A DNA stretch of 64,000 nt, from the NCBI RefSeq assembly GCF_000626675.1, contig NZ_CP006842.1:2232001-2296000 (forward strand), read 5' to 3'. Positions 50,752 to 59,803 of the stretch are shown piece by piece (position 1 is the first letter of the stretch; every line of letters begins with the position of its first letter). This DNA comes from Corynebacterium glyciniphilum AJ 3170 (GTDB lineage: Bacteria > Actinomycetota > Actinomycetes > Mycobacteriales > Mycobacteriaceae). The translations under genes and the position numbers were made by a program. The notes beneath the pieces are model-generated. The model had not been told where the DNA came from and did not search any database. It worked only from the letters and a program-made list of their open reading frames with translations.

Positions 50752-50785
50752 CACACTCACACTCACTCTCTGTAGCGACCAGGCA

Positions 50786-52270
50786 CTAGTTGGTGGGGAA
50801 CCCCAGATTGATCTGCGACTCACTCGGCAGCGGCCAGCGTTCGGTGACCACCTTGCGCCGGGTGTAGAAGTTGAAGGACTCCGGGCCGTACATGTGGGTG
50901 TCACCGAACAGCGAGTCCTTCCACCCACCGAAAGAAAACGCCCCGATCGGCACCGGGATCGGCACATTGATACCGACCATGCCCACCTCGATATCGAAGG
51001 TGAACTGCCGGGCCGTGCGCCCGTCGCGGGTGAACATCGCCGTACCGTTGGCGTACCGGCTGGAGTTGATCAACGCCACCGCCTCGTCGTAGGACTCCAC
51101 CCGCACCACCGACAGCACGGGTCCGAAAATCTCCTCGTCATATACCGCCATACCCGGGGTCACGTTGTCGACCAGCGTCGGACCGGTGAAAAAGCCCTCC
51201 GCCGGCAGATCATGCTCGCGCCCATCCACCACCACCGTGGCATCCTGCTCAGCGGCGCCGGCGACGATGGACTCAATCCGGTCCCGCGACACCTCCGTGA
51301 CAATCGGTCCCATGTCAGCGCCCTGCTCCACACCGTTGCGCACCCGGATATCCCCCATACGCTGGGCGACCTTGTCCACCAACTCATCGGCAATATCACC
51401 GACAGCCACCAGTACCGACACCGCCATGCACCGCTCACCGGCCGAGCCGTAACCCGCCGAGATCGCCGCATCCGCGGCCGAATCCAGATCAGCATCGGGC
51501 ATCACGACCATGTGGTTCTTCGCCCCACCCAGGGCCTGCACCCGCTTACCGTTGGCCGCCGCAGTGGTGTAGATCGACTTGGCGATCGGGGTGGACCCGA
51601 CGAAACTGACCGCCTTGATCCGCGGCTCCTCCAGAATCGCCTCCACAGTCTCCTTGTCGCCGTGCACGACATTCAGAATGCCGTCGGGCAGACCGGCCTC
51701 ACGGAAGGCCTCAGCAATCCACAACGCCGCGGACGGGACCTTCTCACTGGGCTTGAGGATCACCGCATTGCCCGCGGCAATCGCGGTGGTGATCATCCAC
51801 AACGGCACCATCGCCGGGAAGTTGAACGGGGTGATACACCCCACCACCCCCACCGGCTGGCGGATCTGGGAGACATCCACCCCACCGGCAGCCTGCTCAA
51901 GGAACTCACCTTTCATGTGGTGCACCAGCCCGGCACAGAACTCGACGTTCTCCAACCCACGGTCAATCTCCCCGGCAGCATCATCGAGCACCTTGCCGTG
52001 CTCGGCAGTGATCACCCCGGCAAGTTCCCGTTTGCGTGCGACGATGATCTCCCGCAACCGGAACATCACACCAGCACGCTTGGCCATGCCCGTCGCCCGC
52101 CAACCGGGCTGAGCGGCCTCGGCAGCATCCACCGCCGCTTCCACAGTGGACACCGAGGCAAACGGCACCTGCCCGGTCTGCTTACCCGTAGCCGGGTTAA
52201 ACACCTGCCCGGTGCTCTGCCCATCTGTGTTCTTGGCCCCACCGATCAGGTGGTACAGCTTCTCGGTCAT
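50786..52270 (-). CDS. mmsA: CoA-acylating (methyl)malonate-semialdehyde dehydrogenase
   Basis: 494 residues of the aldehyde dehydrogenase superfamily, MmsA/IolA branch. QPVGVVGCITPFNFPAMVPL is the MmsA-type substrate/cofactor loop; NAVILKPSEKVP, SFVGSTPIAKSIY and GAKNHMVVMPDAD follow, and the catalytic Cys is in GYGSAGERCMAVSVLV. The usual Glu general base is absent, as in CoA-dependent members. It converts malonate or methylmalonate semialdehyde to acetyl- or propionyl-CoA. A ten-base duplication (CTCGGTCATG-like) spans the start; the ATG at 52270 follows AGGAG by ten bases. Divergent from a PucR regulator. Confidence 0.93.
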   Translation of the reverse strand: MTEKLYHLIGGAKNTDGQSTGQVFNPATGKQTGQVPFASVSTVEAAVDAAEAAQPGWRATGMAKRAGVMFRLREIIVARKRELAGVITAEHGKVLDDAAGEIDRGLENVEFCAGLVHHMKGEFLEQAAGGVDVSQIRQPVGVVGCITPFNFPAMVPLWMITTAIAAGNAVILKPSEKVPSAALWIAEAFREAGLPDGILNVVHGDKETVEAILEEPRIKAVSFVGSTPIAKSIYTTAAANGKRVQALGGAKNHMVVMPDADLDSAADAAISAGYGSAGERCMAVSVLVAVGDIADELVDKVAQRMGDIRVRNGVEQGADMGPIVTEVSRDRIESIVAGAAEQDATVVVDGREHDLPAEGFFTGPTLVDNVTPGMAVYDEEIFGPVLSVVRVESYDEAVALINSSRYANGTAMFTRDGRTARQFTFDIEVGMVGINVPIPVPIGAFSFGGWKDSLFGDTHMYGPESFNFYTRRKVVTERWPLPSESQINLGFPTN

Positions 52271-52410
52271 GCTCGGTCATCTCCTGAAATATTGGGGGAC
52301 TGTCTAGGACCTTCTGAGTCTGTGAAACGGTCCTGTATTGGTCGTGTCCCCATGAACGCTACGGTCGGTTGTTGTCGACGGGAAGCTACTTTCTGTGGCA
52401 CAGTTCACCC
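52271..52410. promoter_or_regulatory. mmsA / pucR divergent promoter region
   Basis: 140 bp containing AGGACC (52306-52311) and its complement GGTCCT (52329-52334), 17 bases apart, flanked by GGGGAC (52295-52300) and GTCCCC (52346-52351). Candidate binding site for the divergent PucR protein. Confidence 0.4.
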
Positions 52411-53988
52411 ATGACTGAACAGAGTGTCCATCTGAGTGTGATGTCTCTCCGGGAGGCTCTGGCTCTCCCCGCATTCCGCGACTCCGGCGTACGTATCCTG
52501 CATGGTGCCGATAAACTCGACCGCGCCGTGCGGTGGGTCCACGTCGCCGAGTCTGCGCGGGCCGGACTTCTGCTCAGCGGCGGAGAGCTCCTGCTGGCCA
52601 CCGGCTCCGGGTGGAACGAGGACGCAGTCTCCCGCCGTGAATTGATCAGCTCGTTCCAGAGCGCCGGGGCAGCGGCGCTGGTACTGGAGATCGGACAGGT
52701 GTGGGCGGCGGTTCCCGACGATGTTGTCGAGGCCTGCAGAGAGCTGGACCTACCGCTGATCACCACTGGATCGGAGATCAGGTTCATCGATGTCAGCGAG
52801 CAGGTGCACGCCGCACTGTTGCAGCAACAGGTGTCCCGGGTCGAGGCGATGCAGGAGGTCGCGGAGATGTTCACCGCAATGATCGTTGACGGCGTTCCCC
52901 CGCAACAGCTCATCGTCCAGGCTTCACGCCTGCTCGGTTCCCCGCTGGTGTTGGAGGATCCCGCACACCGGATGATCTTCCACACGGAAGGGATTCAACC
53001 GCCTGCCGACCTGCTCAACGAGTGGCAGAGCCGGTCGCGTCGATGGGAGAGCGTTCTCGGGCAGACCGGAACCCTCACCGAACCAACAGCCCTACCGGGT
53101 GAGGAGGGCCGATGCATTGATGTCACAGCGCGCGGCACACACTGGGGTCGGCTCATACAGATCGGATGGTCAGAGTCTCCCGCTGGAGCCGGCCATGTGC
53201 TACGTCACGCGGCAACGGCTCTGGCAGTCGAGCGTCTCGGCTCTTCGCGTCCGTACACGTGGGAAGATCTCCTGAACCACAGCGTATTGGACAGACTGAC
53301 AGGCAGTCAGTTCACCTCGACAGACGGCATGGCAGCCGTTCTCGAAGCCAGCGGCTTTCGTACACGGAACCGAACACTACTGGCGATAGAAGTCCGCGGA
53401 GCCGTAGACGCCGCACGGGTGCGGGAGATTACCGCGCGGACAGGATGGGACGTTCTCGCGGCCCGGGCGACAGAACACCCGGGCCGGGTGTGTGCGGTGG
53501 TATCCGCCCCCTCCGGCGGAGACGTCTACACCACGCTTGCCGCGGCCACCCCATGGGCCGACGCACAGCAGGGCAACGGCGTCGCGCTGCTCGTCTCACC
53601 CGTCCGCCACGATGTCCCCGGACTGGCACGTGCGGTGCGCGCCTTGGCCCGGATCCCCCATGCCGCCCCCGGAATCACCGCCACGGGCACCACCGCCGTC
53701 GCCGCTCTCATGGACGAGCTCAGTGACGATGTACAGGTTCGTCACTTCGGCGACCGGCTCCTCGAGCCGCTGAGGGAGCACGATGCCAGACACAGCACAG
53801 ATCTGATCCAGACGGTACGTGCGGTGGTGCGACATCCCACGTCGCGTTCCGCGGCAGCTGCTGAACTGCACCTGTCGCGAACGTCGCTCTACTCCCGCAT
53901 CAACACAATTGAACGGCTTCTCGGCGCTGATCTCGCCCAGGAAGACACACAGTTTGCCCTGGGCCTTGCCCTCCGGACCATGCGGTGA
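52411..53988 (+). CDS. PucR-family transcriptional regulator with full N-terminal PucR domain
   Basis: 525 residues. The PucR domain covers about 10-130 (MSLREALALPAFRDSGVRIL, VRWVHVAESARAGLLLSGGE, TGSGWNEDAVSRRELISSFQ). A central GAF/CdaR-GGDEF-like region is followed by the HTH_30 element SRSAAAAELHLSRTSLYSRI at about 475-500. It is divergent from mmsA and the aminotransferase and is the presumable activator of that operon, perhaps with beta-alanine or pyruvate-side metabolites as signal. Third PucR-type regulator in the window. Confidence 0.87.
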   Translation: MTEQSVHLSVMSLREALALPAFRDSGVRILHGADKLDRAVRWVHVAESARAGLLLSGGELLLATGSGWNEDAVSRRELISSFQSAGAAALVLEIGQVWAAVPDDVVEACRELDLPLITTGSEIRFIDVSEQVHAALLQQQVSRVEAMQEVAEMFTAMIVDGVPPQQLIVQASRLLGSPLVLEDPAHRMIFHTEGIQPPADLLNEWQSRSRRWESVLGQTGTLTEPTALPGEEGRCIDVTARGTHWGRLIQIGWSESPAGAGHVLRHAATALAVERLGSSRPYTWEDLLNHSVLDRLTGSQFTSTDGMAAVLEASGFRTRNRTLLAIEVRGAVDAARVREITARTGWDVLAARATEHPGRVCAVVSAPSGGDVYTTLAAATPWADAQQGNGVALLVSPVRHDVPGLARAVRALARIPHAAPGITATGTTAVAALMDELSDDVQVRHFGDRLLEPLREHDARHSTDLIQTVRAVVRHPTSRSAAAAELHLSRTSLYSRINTIERLLGADLAQEDTQFALGLALRTMR

Positions 53989-54011
53989 AAACACCTAAGC
54001 CCCCTCCCGCT

Positions 54012-54088
54012 AGGATAGCGAAGTTCCGGCCTGCCACCCGTCGTTCTCAGGGGCAGGCTATCTGACGTCGAACATTCCAGGAGGCCAT
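54012..54088 (+). promoter_or_regulatory. Promoter and 5' hairpin upstream of the GltS-like gene
   Basis: TAGGAT at 54012-54017 is a plausible -10. GCCTGCC (54029-54035) pairs with GGCAGGC (54052-54058), a 7-bp hairpin in the presumed leader, followed by an AGGAGG ribosome binding site just before the GTG start at 54089. Confidence 0.4.
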
Positions 54089-55426
54089 GTGGAGTACACC
54101 CCGTTCACGCTGCTGACAGATGTCGGTTGGATATCGCTGCTCCTGGTCATCGGTAACCTACTGCGCCGACATGTGCCCGTCTTCCGTTCACTGCTACTGC
54201 CCAGTCCCATCACCGCCGGACTCCTGGGCCTGCTCCTCGGGCCACAGGTCCTCGGCGTCATCGGGCTGTCAGACGCCATGGGCGATTACACGACCTTGCT
54301 GATCGCGTTGGTCTTCGCCGCCATGCCCTACTCCATGCGTTTCGACCGGTCGGTACGGCGTGGCGCCAAGACAATGTGGTCGTTCTCGACCGGGATGTTC
54401 CTGGGTCAATGGGGTGTATTCATCCTCCTGGGAGCCGTACTGTTCCAGCCGGTCTGGGGGACGGAGGACTGGTTCGGCATGATGCTGCCCGTCGGTTTCG
54501 TCGGAGGATTCGGGACCGCGGCCGCCGTGGGCTCATCTCTGGAAGCCGCGGGTGCCACAGCCGCAAGTTCGCTGGGTTTCACCTCAGCGACGGTCGGTAC
54601 GCTTGCCGCGATCGTCGGTGGCATCATCATCGCGAACTGGGGTATCCGCAGGGGAAAAACAACCGAGCTTCCGGCGGCACTGCCATGGGACCTGCGGTCT
54701 GGTTTCATCGACAAGCTCAGTGAGCGTCCCTCCATCGGAAAGGCAACGACGAACCCGTCTTCGATCGAACCGTTGGCGCTGCACCTCGGCGTCCTGGTAC
54801 TTACCGTGATGGTGGCCCACTACATCACCCAGGGGATCTCGCATCTCTTCCCCGATGTGTCAGTGCCACTGTTCGCGATGTCCTTCGTCGTCGGGATCAT
54901 CGGTCAGCTGTTACTGCGGGCCGTCCGCAAACCGAACTACCTCGACAAAGATACCGTCTCCTCACTGTCCGGCGCTTCCACGGACTATCTGATCGCGTTC
55001 GGTATCGCTTCGATCGTGCCGGCTGCGATCGCCGACTACTGGGTCCCGTTGGCCATCCTCTTCGTGCTCGGCACCGGGTACTGCGTCTTCTTCTGCTGTG
55101 TCGTTGCACCACGCTTCTTCGGCGAGCACTGGGTGGAGCGGGGTCTTTTCGGATGGGGCTGGGCCACCGCCGCGGTGGCCACCGGTATCGCGTTGCTGAA
55201 GATTGTGGATCCAAAGATGAAATCCGGAACGATGAACGAATACGGAGTGGCGTACGTGGGATTCGCCCCGTTCGAAATCGGGATGACGATCATCGCACCA
55301 ATGGCAGTCATCGCGGGCTGGACAATGGGGTTGGGGGCCGCCTCTCTGGTCCTCGCAGCGGCGATCCTTGCCGCGCCGTGGGTATTCCACTGGTTGCCCC
55401 ACCACCAGCACTCTTCGCGTGTTTAG
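54089..55426 (+). CDS. Sodium/glutamate symporter (GltS) family carrier
   Basis: 445 residues starting at GTG 54089 behind AGGAGG. About 12 membrane segments in two homologous halves. GltS features: LPSPITAGLLGLLLGPQVL in the first half, MLPVGFVGGFGTAAAVGSSL with ATVGTLAAIVGGIIIANWGI, and the second-half GWGWATAAVATGIALLKIVD. It probably imports glutamate or a related acidic compound with sodium. The following dehydrogenase gene starts 86 bases later, so co-transcription is uncertain. Confidence 0.85.
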   Translation: MEYTPFTLLTDVGWISLLLVIGNLLRRHVPVFRSLLLPSPITAGLLGLLLGPQVLGVIGLSDAMGDYTTLLIALVFAAMPYSMRFDRSVRRGAKTMWSFSTGMFLGQWGVFILLGAVLFQPVWGTEDWFGMMLPVGFVGGFGTAAAVGSSLEAAGATAASSLGFTSATVGTLAAIVGGIIIANWGIRRGKTTELPAALPWDLRSGFIDKLSERPSIGKATTNPSSIEPLALHLGVLVLTVMVAHYITQGISHLFPDVSVPLFAMSFVVGIIGQLLLRAVRKPNYLDKDTVSSLSGASTDYLIAFGIASIVPAAIADYWVPLAILFVLGTGYCVFFCCVVAPRFFGEHWVERGLFGWGWATAAVATGIALLKIVDPKMKSGTMNEYGVAYVGFAPFEIGMTIIAPMAVIAGWTMGLGAASLVLAAAILAAPWVFHWLPHHQHSSRV

Positions 55427-55512
55427 GGCCGGAACTTCCTGACGAGGAACAGGGACTCTAATGTAATTCAGCAAATAAACATTCCACCGCACCACCAGTA
55501 AAGGCCACACAG

Positions 55513-56619
55513 ATGAGAATCACCGGAGCTGTACTCGAAGAAATCGGACGCCAACGCCCCTACACCGAGAGCCAGCCGATCACCATCAGCGAACTCGATC
55601 TTGACTCACCGGGGCCTACCGAGGTTCTGGTCAAGATCGAGGCTGCAGGACTGTGCCATTCCGACCTTTCTGTCGTTGACGGTAACCGGCCCCGCCCCGT
55701 ACCCATGCTGCTCGGTCACGAGGCCGCAGGGATCGTCGTCGAAACCGGTTCTGTGGTCGATGACCTGGAACCGGGTGAACGCGTCACCATGACCTTCCTG
55801 CCCCGGTGTGGGGAATGCGACGGCTGCAGAACTGACGGACGTCTGCCCTGTGAACGTGGCTCCGCATCCAATACCGCAGGCACGCTGCTGCACGGCACCC
55901 GTCACCTGCACCGCCAGGGCGAGGTCATTCAACACCACCTGGGCGTGTCGGGGTTCGCCACATACGCCGTCGTCGACCGTGCTTCCCTGGTGAAGATCGG
56001 CAACGACGTTCCCCCGGAGATCGCGGCGGTGCTCGGGTGCGCCGTCCTGACAGGTGGTGGCGCGCTACTCAACGCCGTCCAGCGCGACGGCCACGAGTCC
56101 GTCGTGGTCGTCGGTTTGGGAGGGGTGGGGATTTCCGCCCTGATCTCTGCAGTCGCGGAGGACAAGGGCGACGTCATCGCCGTCGATGCGCTGCCGGAGA
56201 AACTGGAACTCGCCAAAGAACTCGGCGCCACATCGGTCTACACTCCTGCTGAGGTCGTGGAGCAGGGCATCAAGGCAGACCATGCTCTGGAATGCGCCGG
56301 GCACCCCAAAGCCTTCGAGACAGCCTTCGCTGCGACGAAGCCGGGTGGACGCACCGTCACCGTCGGACTGCCCCACCCTGAGGCAAAATCGGGGATACCG
56401 ACGGCTGTCGTCACCGGTGAGGCACGCACCATCATCGGCAGCTACCTCGGGTCAGCGGTGCCCCAGCGCGATATCCCCACGTTCGCGGACTGGTGGCGCT
56501 CCGGCAAACTGCCGGTGGAGAAACTGATTTCCCGGACCATCCGGCTCGACCAGATCAATGAAGCGATGGAGGAACTCGCAGAGGGACGAGCCGTCCGGCA
56601 GGTCATCCTCTTCGACTAG
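55513..56619 (+). CDS. Zinc-dependent alcohol dehydrogenase (class III-like MDR)
   Basis: 368 residues. Catalytic zinc ligands in AAGLCHSDLSVVDG and MLLGHEAAG; the structural zinc loop is complete (PRCGECDGCRTDGRLPCERG). Rossmann motif VVVGLGGVGISALISAV, with Asp in VIAVDALPEKLELA indicating NAD preference. It resembles the NDMA-dependent/benzyl alcohol type dehydrogenases. Within the amine cluster it could reduce or oxidise an aldehyde/alcohol pair produced by the amine oxidase; that is inference. Confidence 0.9.
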   Translation: MRITGAVLEEIGRQRPYTESQPITISELDLDSPGPTEVLVKIEAAGLCHSDLSVVDGNRPRPVPMLLGHEAAGIVVETGSVVDDLEPGERVTMTFLPRCGECDGCRTDGRLPCERGSASNTAGTLLHGTRHLHRQGEVIQHHLGVSGFATYAVVDRASLVKIGNDVPPEIAAVLGCAVLTGGGALLNAVQRDGHESVVVVGLGGVGISALISAVAEDKGDVIAVDALPEKLELAKELGATSVYTPAEVVEQGIKADHALECAGHPKAFETAFAATKPGGRTVTVGLPHPEAKSGIPTAVVTGEARTIIGSYLGSAVPQRDIPTFADWWRSGKLPVEKLISRTIRLDQINEAMEELAEGRAVRQVILFD

Positions 56620-56675
56620 GAGAAGTCACGTCTGGCTGCGGATCCGAGCTGCACCCGGCGTCTCGATGAGCGCGT

Positions 56676-56939
56676 GTGGCCCACCACACCGGCGCACACA
56701 GGGTCTACCTGTGTTCGGCCGCCGCTCCCCCTGGTGCCGGACCACGCGGCGTGTGCGGCTGCAACGTCGCACGCTCCGCACTCGCAGAACTCCAGGCGGC
56801 CGCAAGCGCTTCTGCCGAAAGCACTCCGGCACCTGACACACCCCTGGCCAACAACCCCGCACTACAGGCAAAGAGTCCGCATGTGTCCCAGGTCATACTG
56901 AGAGCACCATGGACCCGTAGAGCGGAGAGCATCACATGA
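56676..56939 (+). CDS. Possible small protein coupled to the APC permease
   Basis: 87 residues from a GTG, filling the 317-bp gap between the dehydrogenase and the permease. It has three Cys (YLCS, GVCGCN) and an Ala-rich helix (LAELQAAASASAES). Its stop overlaps the permease ATG by four bases, the usual geometry of coupled genes here. Against it: no recognised domain, a weak start, and the permease has its own GGAGAG ribosome binding site. If not coding, this gap holds nothing else recognisable. Confidence 0.3.
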   Translation: MAHHTGAHRVYLCSAAAPPGAGPRGVCGCNVARSALAELQAAASASAESTPAPDTPLANNPALQAKSPHVSQVILRAPWTRRAESIT

Positions 56940-58411
56940 CCGACAACAAGACTTTGAAGAAGGGGCGCCTCGGCACGCCTGCGCTAGTCTTCATGATCAT
57001 CGCGGCCTCAGCACCACTCACCGTTCTCGCTGGCGGGGCACCGACCACATTCGCAGTCTCAGGCCTCCTGGGACTTCCCGTGGGCTACCTGGTACTCGGG
57101 GCGGCCCTCATCATTTTCGCGGTCGGCTACTGTGCGATGAGCTCCAGGGTGCACAACGCCGGCGCGTTCTACGCCTACATATCCGAAGGCCTCGGCCCGC
57201 GCCACGGTATCGCCGCCGCGCTCCTGGCACTGGTCGTCTACAACATGCTGCAAGTCGGACTCTACGGACTTTTCGGGTTCTCACTGTCAGCAGCACTCGC
57301 CACCTGGACGGGGCTCAGTGTCCCCTGGTGGGTGGCAGGAGCCGCCGGATGGATCATCGTCGCACTCATGGGGGTTAGCAACGTCGATCTTTCTGCCAGG
57401 GTGCTGGGAGTGCTGGTGTCGCTCGAGTTCCTGGTCGTCCTGGTTGTCATGGGCTTCGCACTACTGAACTCATCAGAGGGGATCAGCGCCGACTCCGTCC
57501 TGCCTGAGCAGTTCCTGACACCAGGGGTGGGCGTGCTCCTCGCATTCTCCATCGCTGCATTCATGGGCTTCGAGTCCGGCGCCATCTATTCAGAGGAGTC
57601 GAAGGACCCGAGCAGGACAGTTCCGCGGGCGACCTATATCGCGGTCAGTATCATAGCGCTCTTCTACGCGTTGTCCACCTGGGCACTCACCATGGGAGTC
57701 GGCCCCTCATCGGTCGTCGACGAGTCACGGGAGTACGGCCCCGACCTGGTGTTTGTGTGGCTCGCTGACTTCTCCCCGCTGCTGTCTGACGTTGTCCACC
57801 TGCTTTTCGTCACGAGTATTCTCGCCGCCCTGGTCGCATTCCACAACGCGGCAGCGCGCTACTTCTTCGCGCTCGGACGCTCCGGGGTGCTCCCCCGACG
57901 TTTAGGAACACCGGGCCAAAACGGAGCACCGGTGGCCGGCTCAGTCACACAATCCGCGATCGGTGTCATCGTTGTCGTCATTTTCGCCCTTGCCGGACGC
58001 GGTTCTGAACTAGGAGAGCTTTTCCCGGTCATCACTCTTTTCACGTGGTTCTCGACGGCTGCAGCATTCGGCCTCGTTTTTCTCCTCGCCGTCACCTCAT
58101 GCGCGGTGCTGGTCTGGTTCCGCCGGGATCACCACGGTTTCAGTACCTTCACCCGGGTCATCGCACCTTTCGTGTCGGCTGTATCCATGCTGATCGTCGC
58201 AATCCTCATTCTGGTTAACTTCGACATCATGATCGGCGAGGAGTCTCCCCGAGCAATGGTTTTCATCATGCCCGGCATCATTATCGGCGCAGGAGTCATC
58301 GGAGCACTCTGGTCCCTGCGCTTCCCCAATGAGACCGTAGACATGGATGCCCTTCCACATCTCCCAGAGACACGGTCAGAGCCACGGGAGACAACAACCG
58401 CGGCGCCGTGA
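56936..58411 (+). CDS. APC-family amino acid/amine permease
   Basis: 491 residues with about 12 membrane segments. LGTPALVFMIIAASAPLTVL and GGAPTTFAVSGLLGLPVGYL open the first helices; AFMGFESGAIYSEESKDPSR with TVPRATYIAVSII is the conserved helix 6-7 region of the APC superfamily. It is of the amino acid transporter/YjeH-like branch. It is followed after 62 bases by an FAD amine oxidase gene, so it may import the amine substrate. Confidence 0.88.
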   Translation: MTDNKTLKKGRLGTPALVFMIIAASAPLTVLAGGAPTTFAVSGLLGLPVGYLVLGAALIIFAVGYCAMSSRVHNAGAFYAYISEGLGPRHGIAAALLALVVYNMLQVGLYGLFGFSLSAALATWTGLSVPWWVAGAAGWIIVALMGVSNVDLSARVLGVLVSLEFLVVLVVMGFALLNSSEGISADSVLPEQFLTPGVGVLLAFSIAAFMGFESGAIYSEESKDPSRTVPRATYIAVSIIALFYALSTWALTMGVGPSSVVDESREYGPDLVFVWLADFSPLLSDVVHLLFVTSILAALVAFHNAAARYFFALGRSGVLPRRLGTPGQNGAPVAGSVTQSAIGVIVVVIFALAGRGSELGELFPVITLFTWFSTAAAFGLVFLLAVTSCAVLVWFRRDHHGFSTFTRVIAPFVSAVSMLIVAILILVNFDIMIGEESPRAMVFIMPGIIIGAGVIGALWSLRFPNETVDMDALPHLPETRSEPRETTTAAP

Positions 58412-58473
58412 ACCGAACCAAACCCCCTTCAGGGAAAAATAGTACGTAGAAAGCCACGAACAAGGAGAACCCC

Positions 58474-59781
58474 ATGAGTAAGAAAGTCGTCGTCGTAGGA
58501 GCAGGTTTCGCCGGTCTGGTTGCCGCGCGCGAACTGCAACTCGCAGGAATTGACGTGGAAGTGGTCGAAGCTCGCGACCGTATCGGCGGGCGCGCGTGGA
58601 CCGATGAACGCATGGGCGCGAAGCTGGAGCTCGGCGCCACGTGGGTCCACTGGCACCAACCTCATATCTGGTCGGAGATCACGCGGTACGGCCAAGGAAT
58701 TTACTCAAGCCCGCACGTAGACACCGCCTACTGGATCAGCGCAGGTAAGGTCCACTCCGGCACCGAAGAAGAAGTCGACCAGAAACGGGTCCGGGCGATG
58801 AACCGGATCTACGACGGATCCCGTGAATTCTTCCCTAACCCCTACGAACAGCTCTCTGCACTGGAAGACCCGGACCTCCGGGAAAAGTTCATCGAGGCCG
58901 ACTGGAAGAGCGTCTTCGACGAGCTCTCCGACGGAGAATTCTCACAGGAAGAGATAGATCTGACGGATGCATACTGGTCCGGTGGATTCATCGGAGAACC
59001 GCGACAAGGTTCGTCGTTGATGGCGAAACAATGGGCCGCACTGTGCGACCACAATATGGCTGCAGTGGACGCACAGACTCTCGGGTACAAACTGAACAAC
59101 GGGATGAGAGGACTCTACGACGGTATCGCCAGAGATCTGAAATCCCCGGTACGACTCTCAACACCAGTCTCCGGAGTCACCCACACGACATCTGGCGCGA
59201 CAGTCATGCTCTCCAGCGGGGAGAAGATCACCTGTGACGCAGTCATCATGACGGTTCCAGTAGGCGCCCTGGGAACGGTGGAATTCGATCCTCCGCTGCC
59301 AGAAAAGATGAGCAGGGTCGTCGACGAGAAATGGAACTCCACCGGGGCGAAGATCTGGATCAAGGTCAAGGGTCATCACAGTATTATGGGCATGGCACCG
59401 CAACCGGCCCCGATAAACATGCTGCGTTCCGAGGTGTTCACCGACGACTCCACCATTATCGTAGGATTCGGTGCGTACCATGACAAGCTGGACCTCAATG
59501 ACCCCGCCTGCGGTCAACAGATCATCGACCACTGGCTCCCCGAACTGGAAGTCATCGAGTGCACCGGACATGACTGGGTCTCCGACCAGTGGAGCGGACA
59601 AGCATGGGCGACACCCCGCAAGGGACAGTTCACCGACAGTTGGCATCACTTCCGGGACACCGGCACACGTCTCCACTTCGCCGGATCCGACTGGGCAAAC
59701 GGGTGGCGTGGTGTCTGCGTTGACGGAGCACTGGAGATGGGCGTGTCGACGGCCCGCAATGTTGTGCACGAGCTCAGCTGA
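58474..59781 (+). CDS. FAD-dependent amine oxidase (flavin monoamine/putrescine oxidase type)
   Basis: 435 residues. The dinucleotide-binding motif VVVVGAGFAGLVAARELQLA is at residues 5-24 and is followed by EARDRIGGRAWT. ELGATWVHWHQPH is the flavin-proximal loop; the C-terminal FAD motif is FAGSDWANGWRGVCVDGALE. It oxidises a primary amine to aldehyde, ammonia and hydrogen peroxide. Candidates are putrescine, tyramine or related amines; the residues visible do not decide. RBS AAGGAGAA precedes the ATG. Neighbours (permease before, AraC regulator and aldehyde dehydrogenase after) support an amine-to-acid route. Confidence 0.9.
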   Translation: MSKKVVVVGAGFAGLVAARELQLAGIDVEVVEARDRIGGRAWTDERMGAKLELGATWVHWHQPHIWSEITRYGQGIYSSPHVDTAYWISAGKVHSGTEEEVDQKRVRAMNRIYDGSREFFPNPYEQLSALEDPDLREKFIEADWKSVFDELSDGEFSQEEIDLTDAYWSGGFIGEPRQGSSLMAKQWAALCDHNMAAVDAQTLGYKLNNGMRGLYDGIARDLKSPVRLSTPVSGVTHTTSGATVMLSSGEKITCDAVIMTVPVGALGTVEFDPPLPEKMSRVVDEKWNSTGAKIWIKVKGHHSIMGMAPQPAPINMLRSEVFTDDSTIIVGFGAYHDKLDLNDPACGQQIIDHWLPELEVIECTGHDWVSDQWSGQAWATPRKGQFTDSWHHFRDTGTRLHFAGSDWANGWRGVCVDGALEMGVSTARNVVHELS

Positions 59782-59803
59782 GCACGCCTACCGTGACCGA
59801 ATG

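Noticed and set aside
49489..50775. 428-codon open frame on the + strand over the aminotransferase gene
   Set aside because: His/Arg/Pro-rich product typical of an antisense shadow; the minus strand encodes a complete class III aminotransferase. The open antisense reflects codon bias.
50696..52414. 572-codon open frame on the + strand over mmsA
   Set aside because: Antisense shadow of a fully conserved aldehyde dehydrogenase gene; no domain in the + product.
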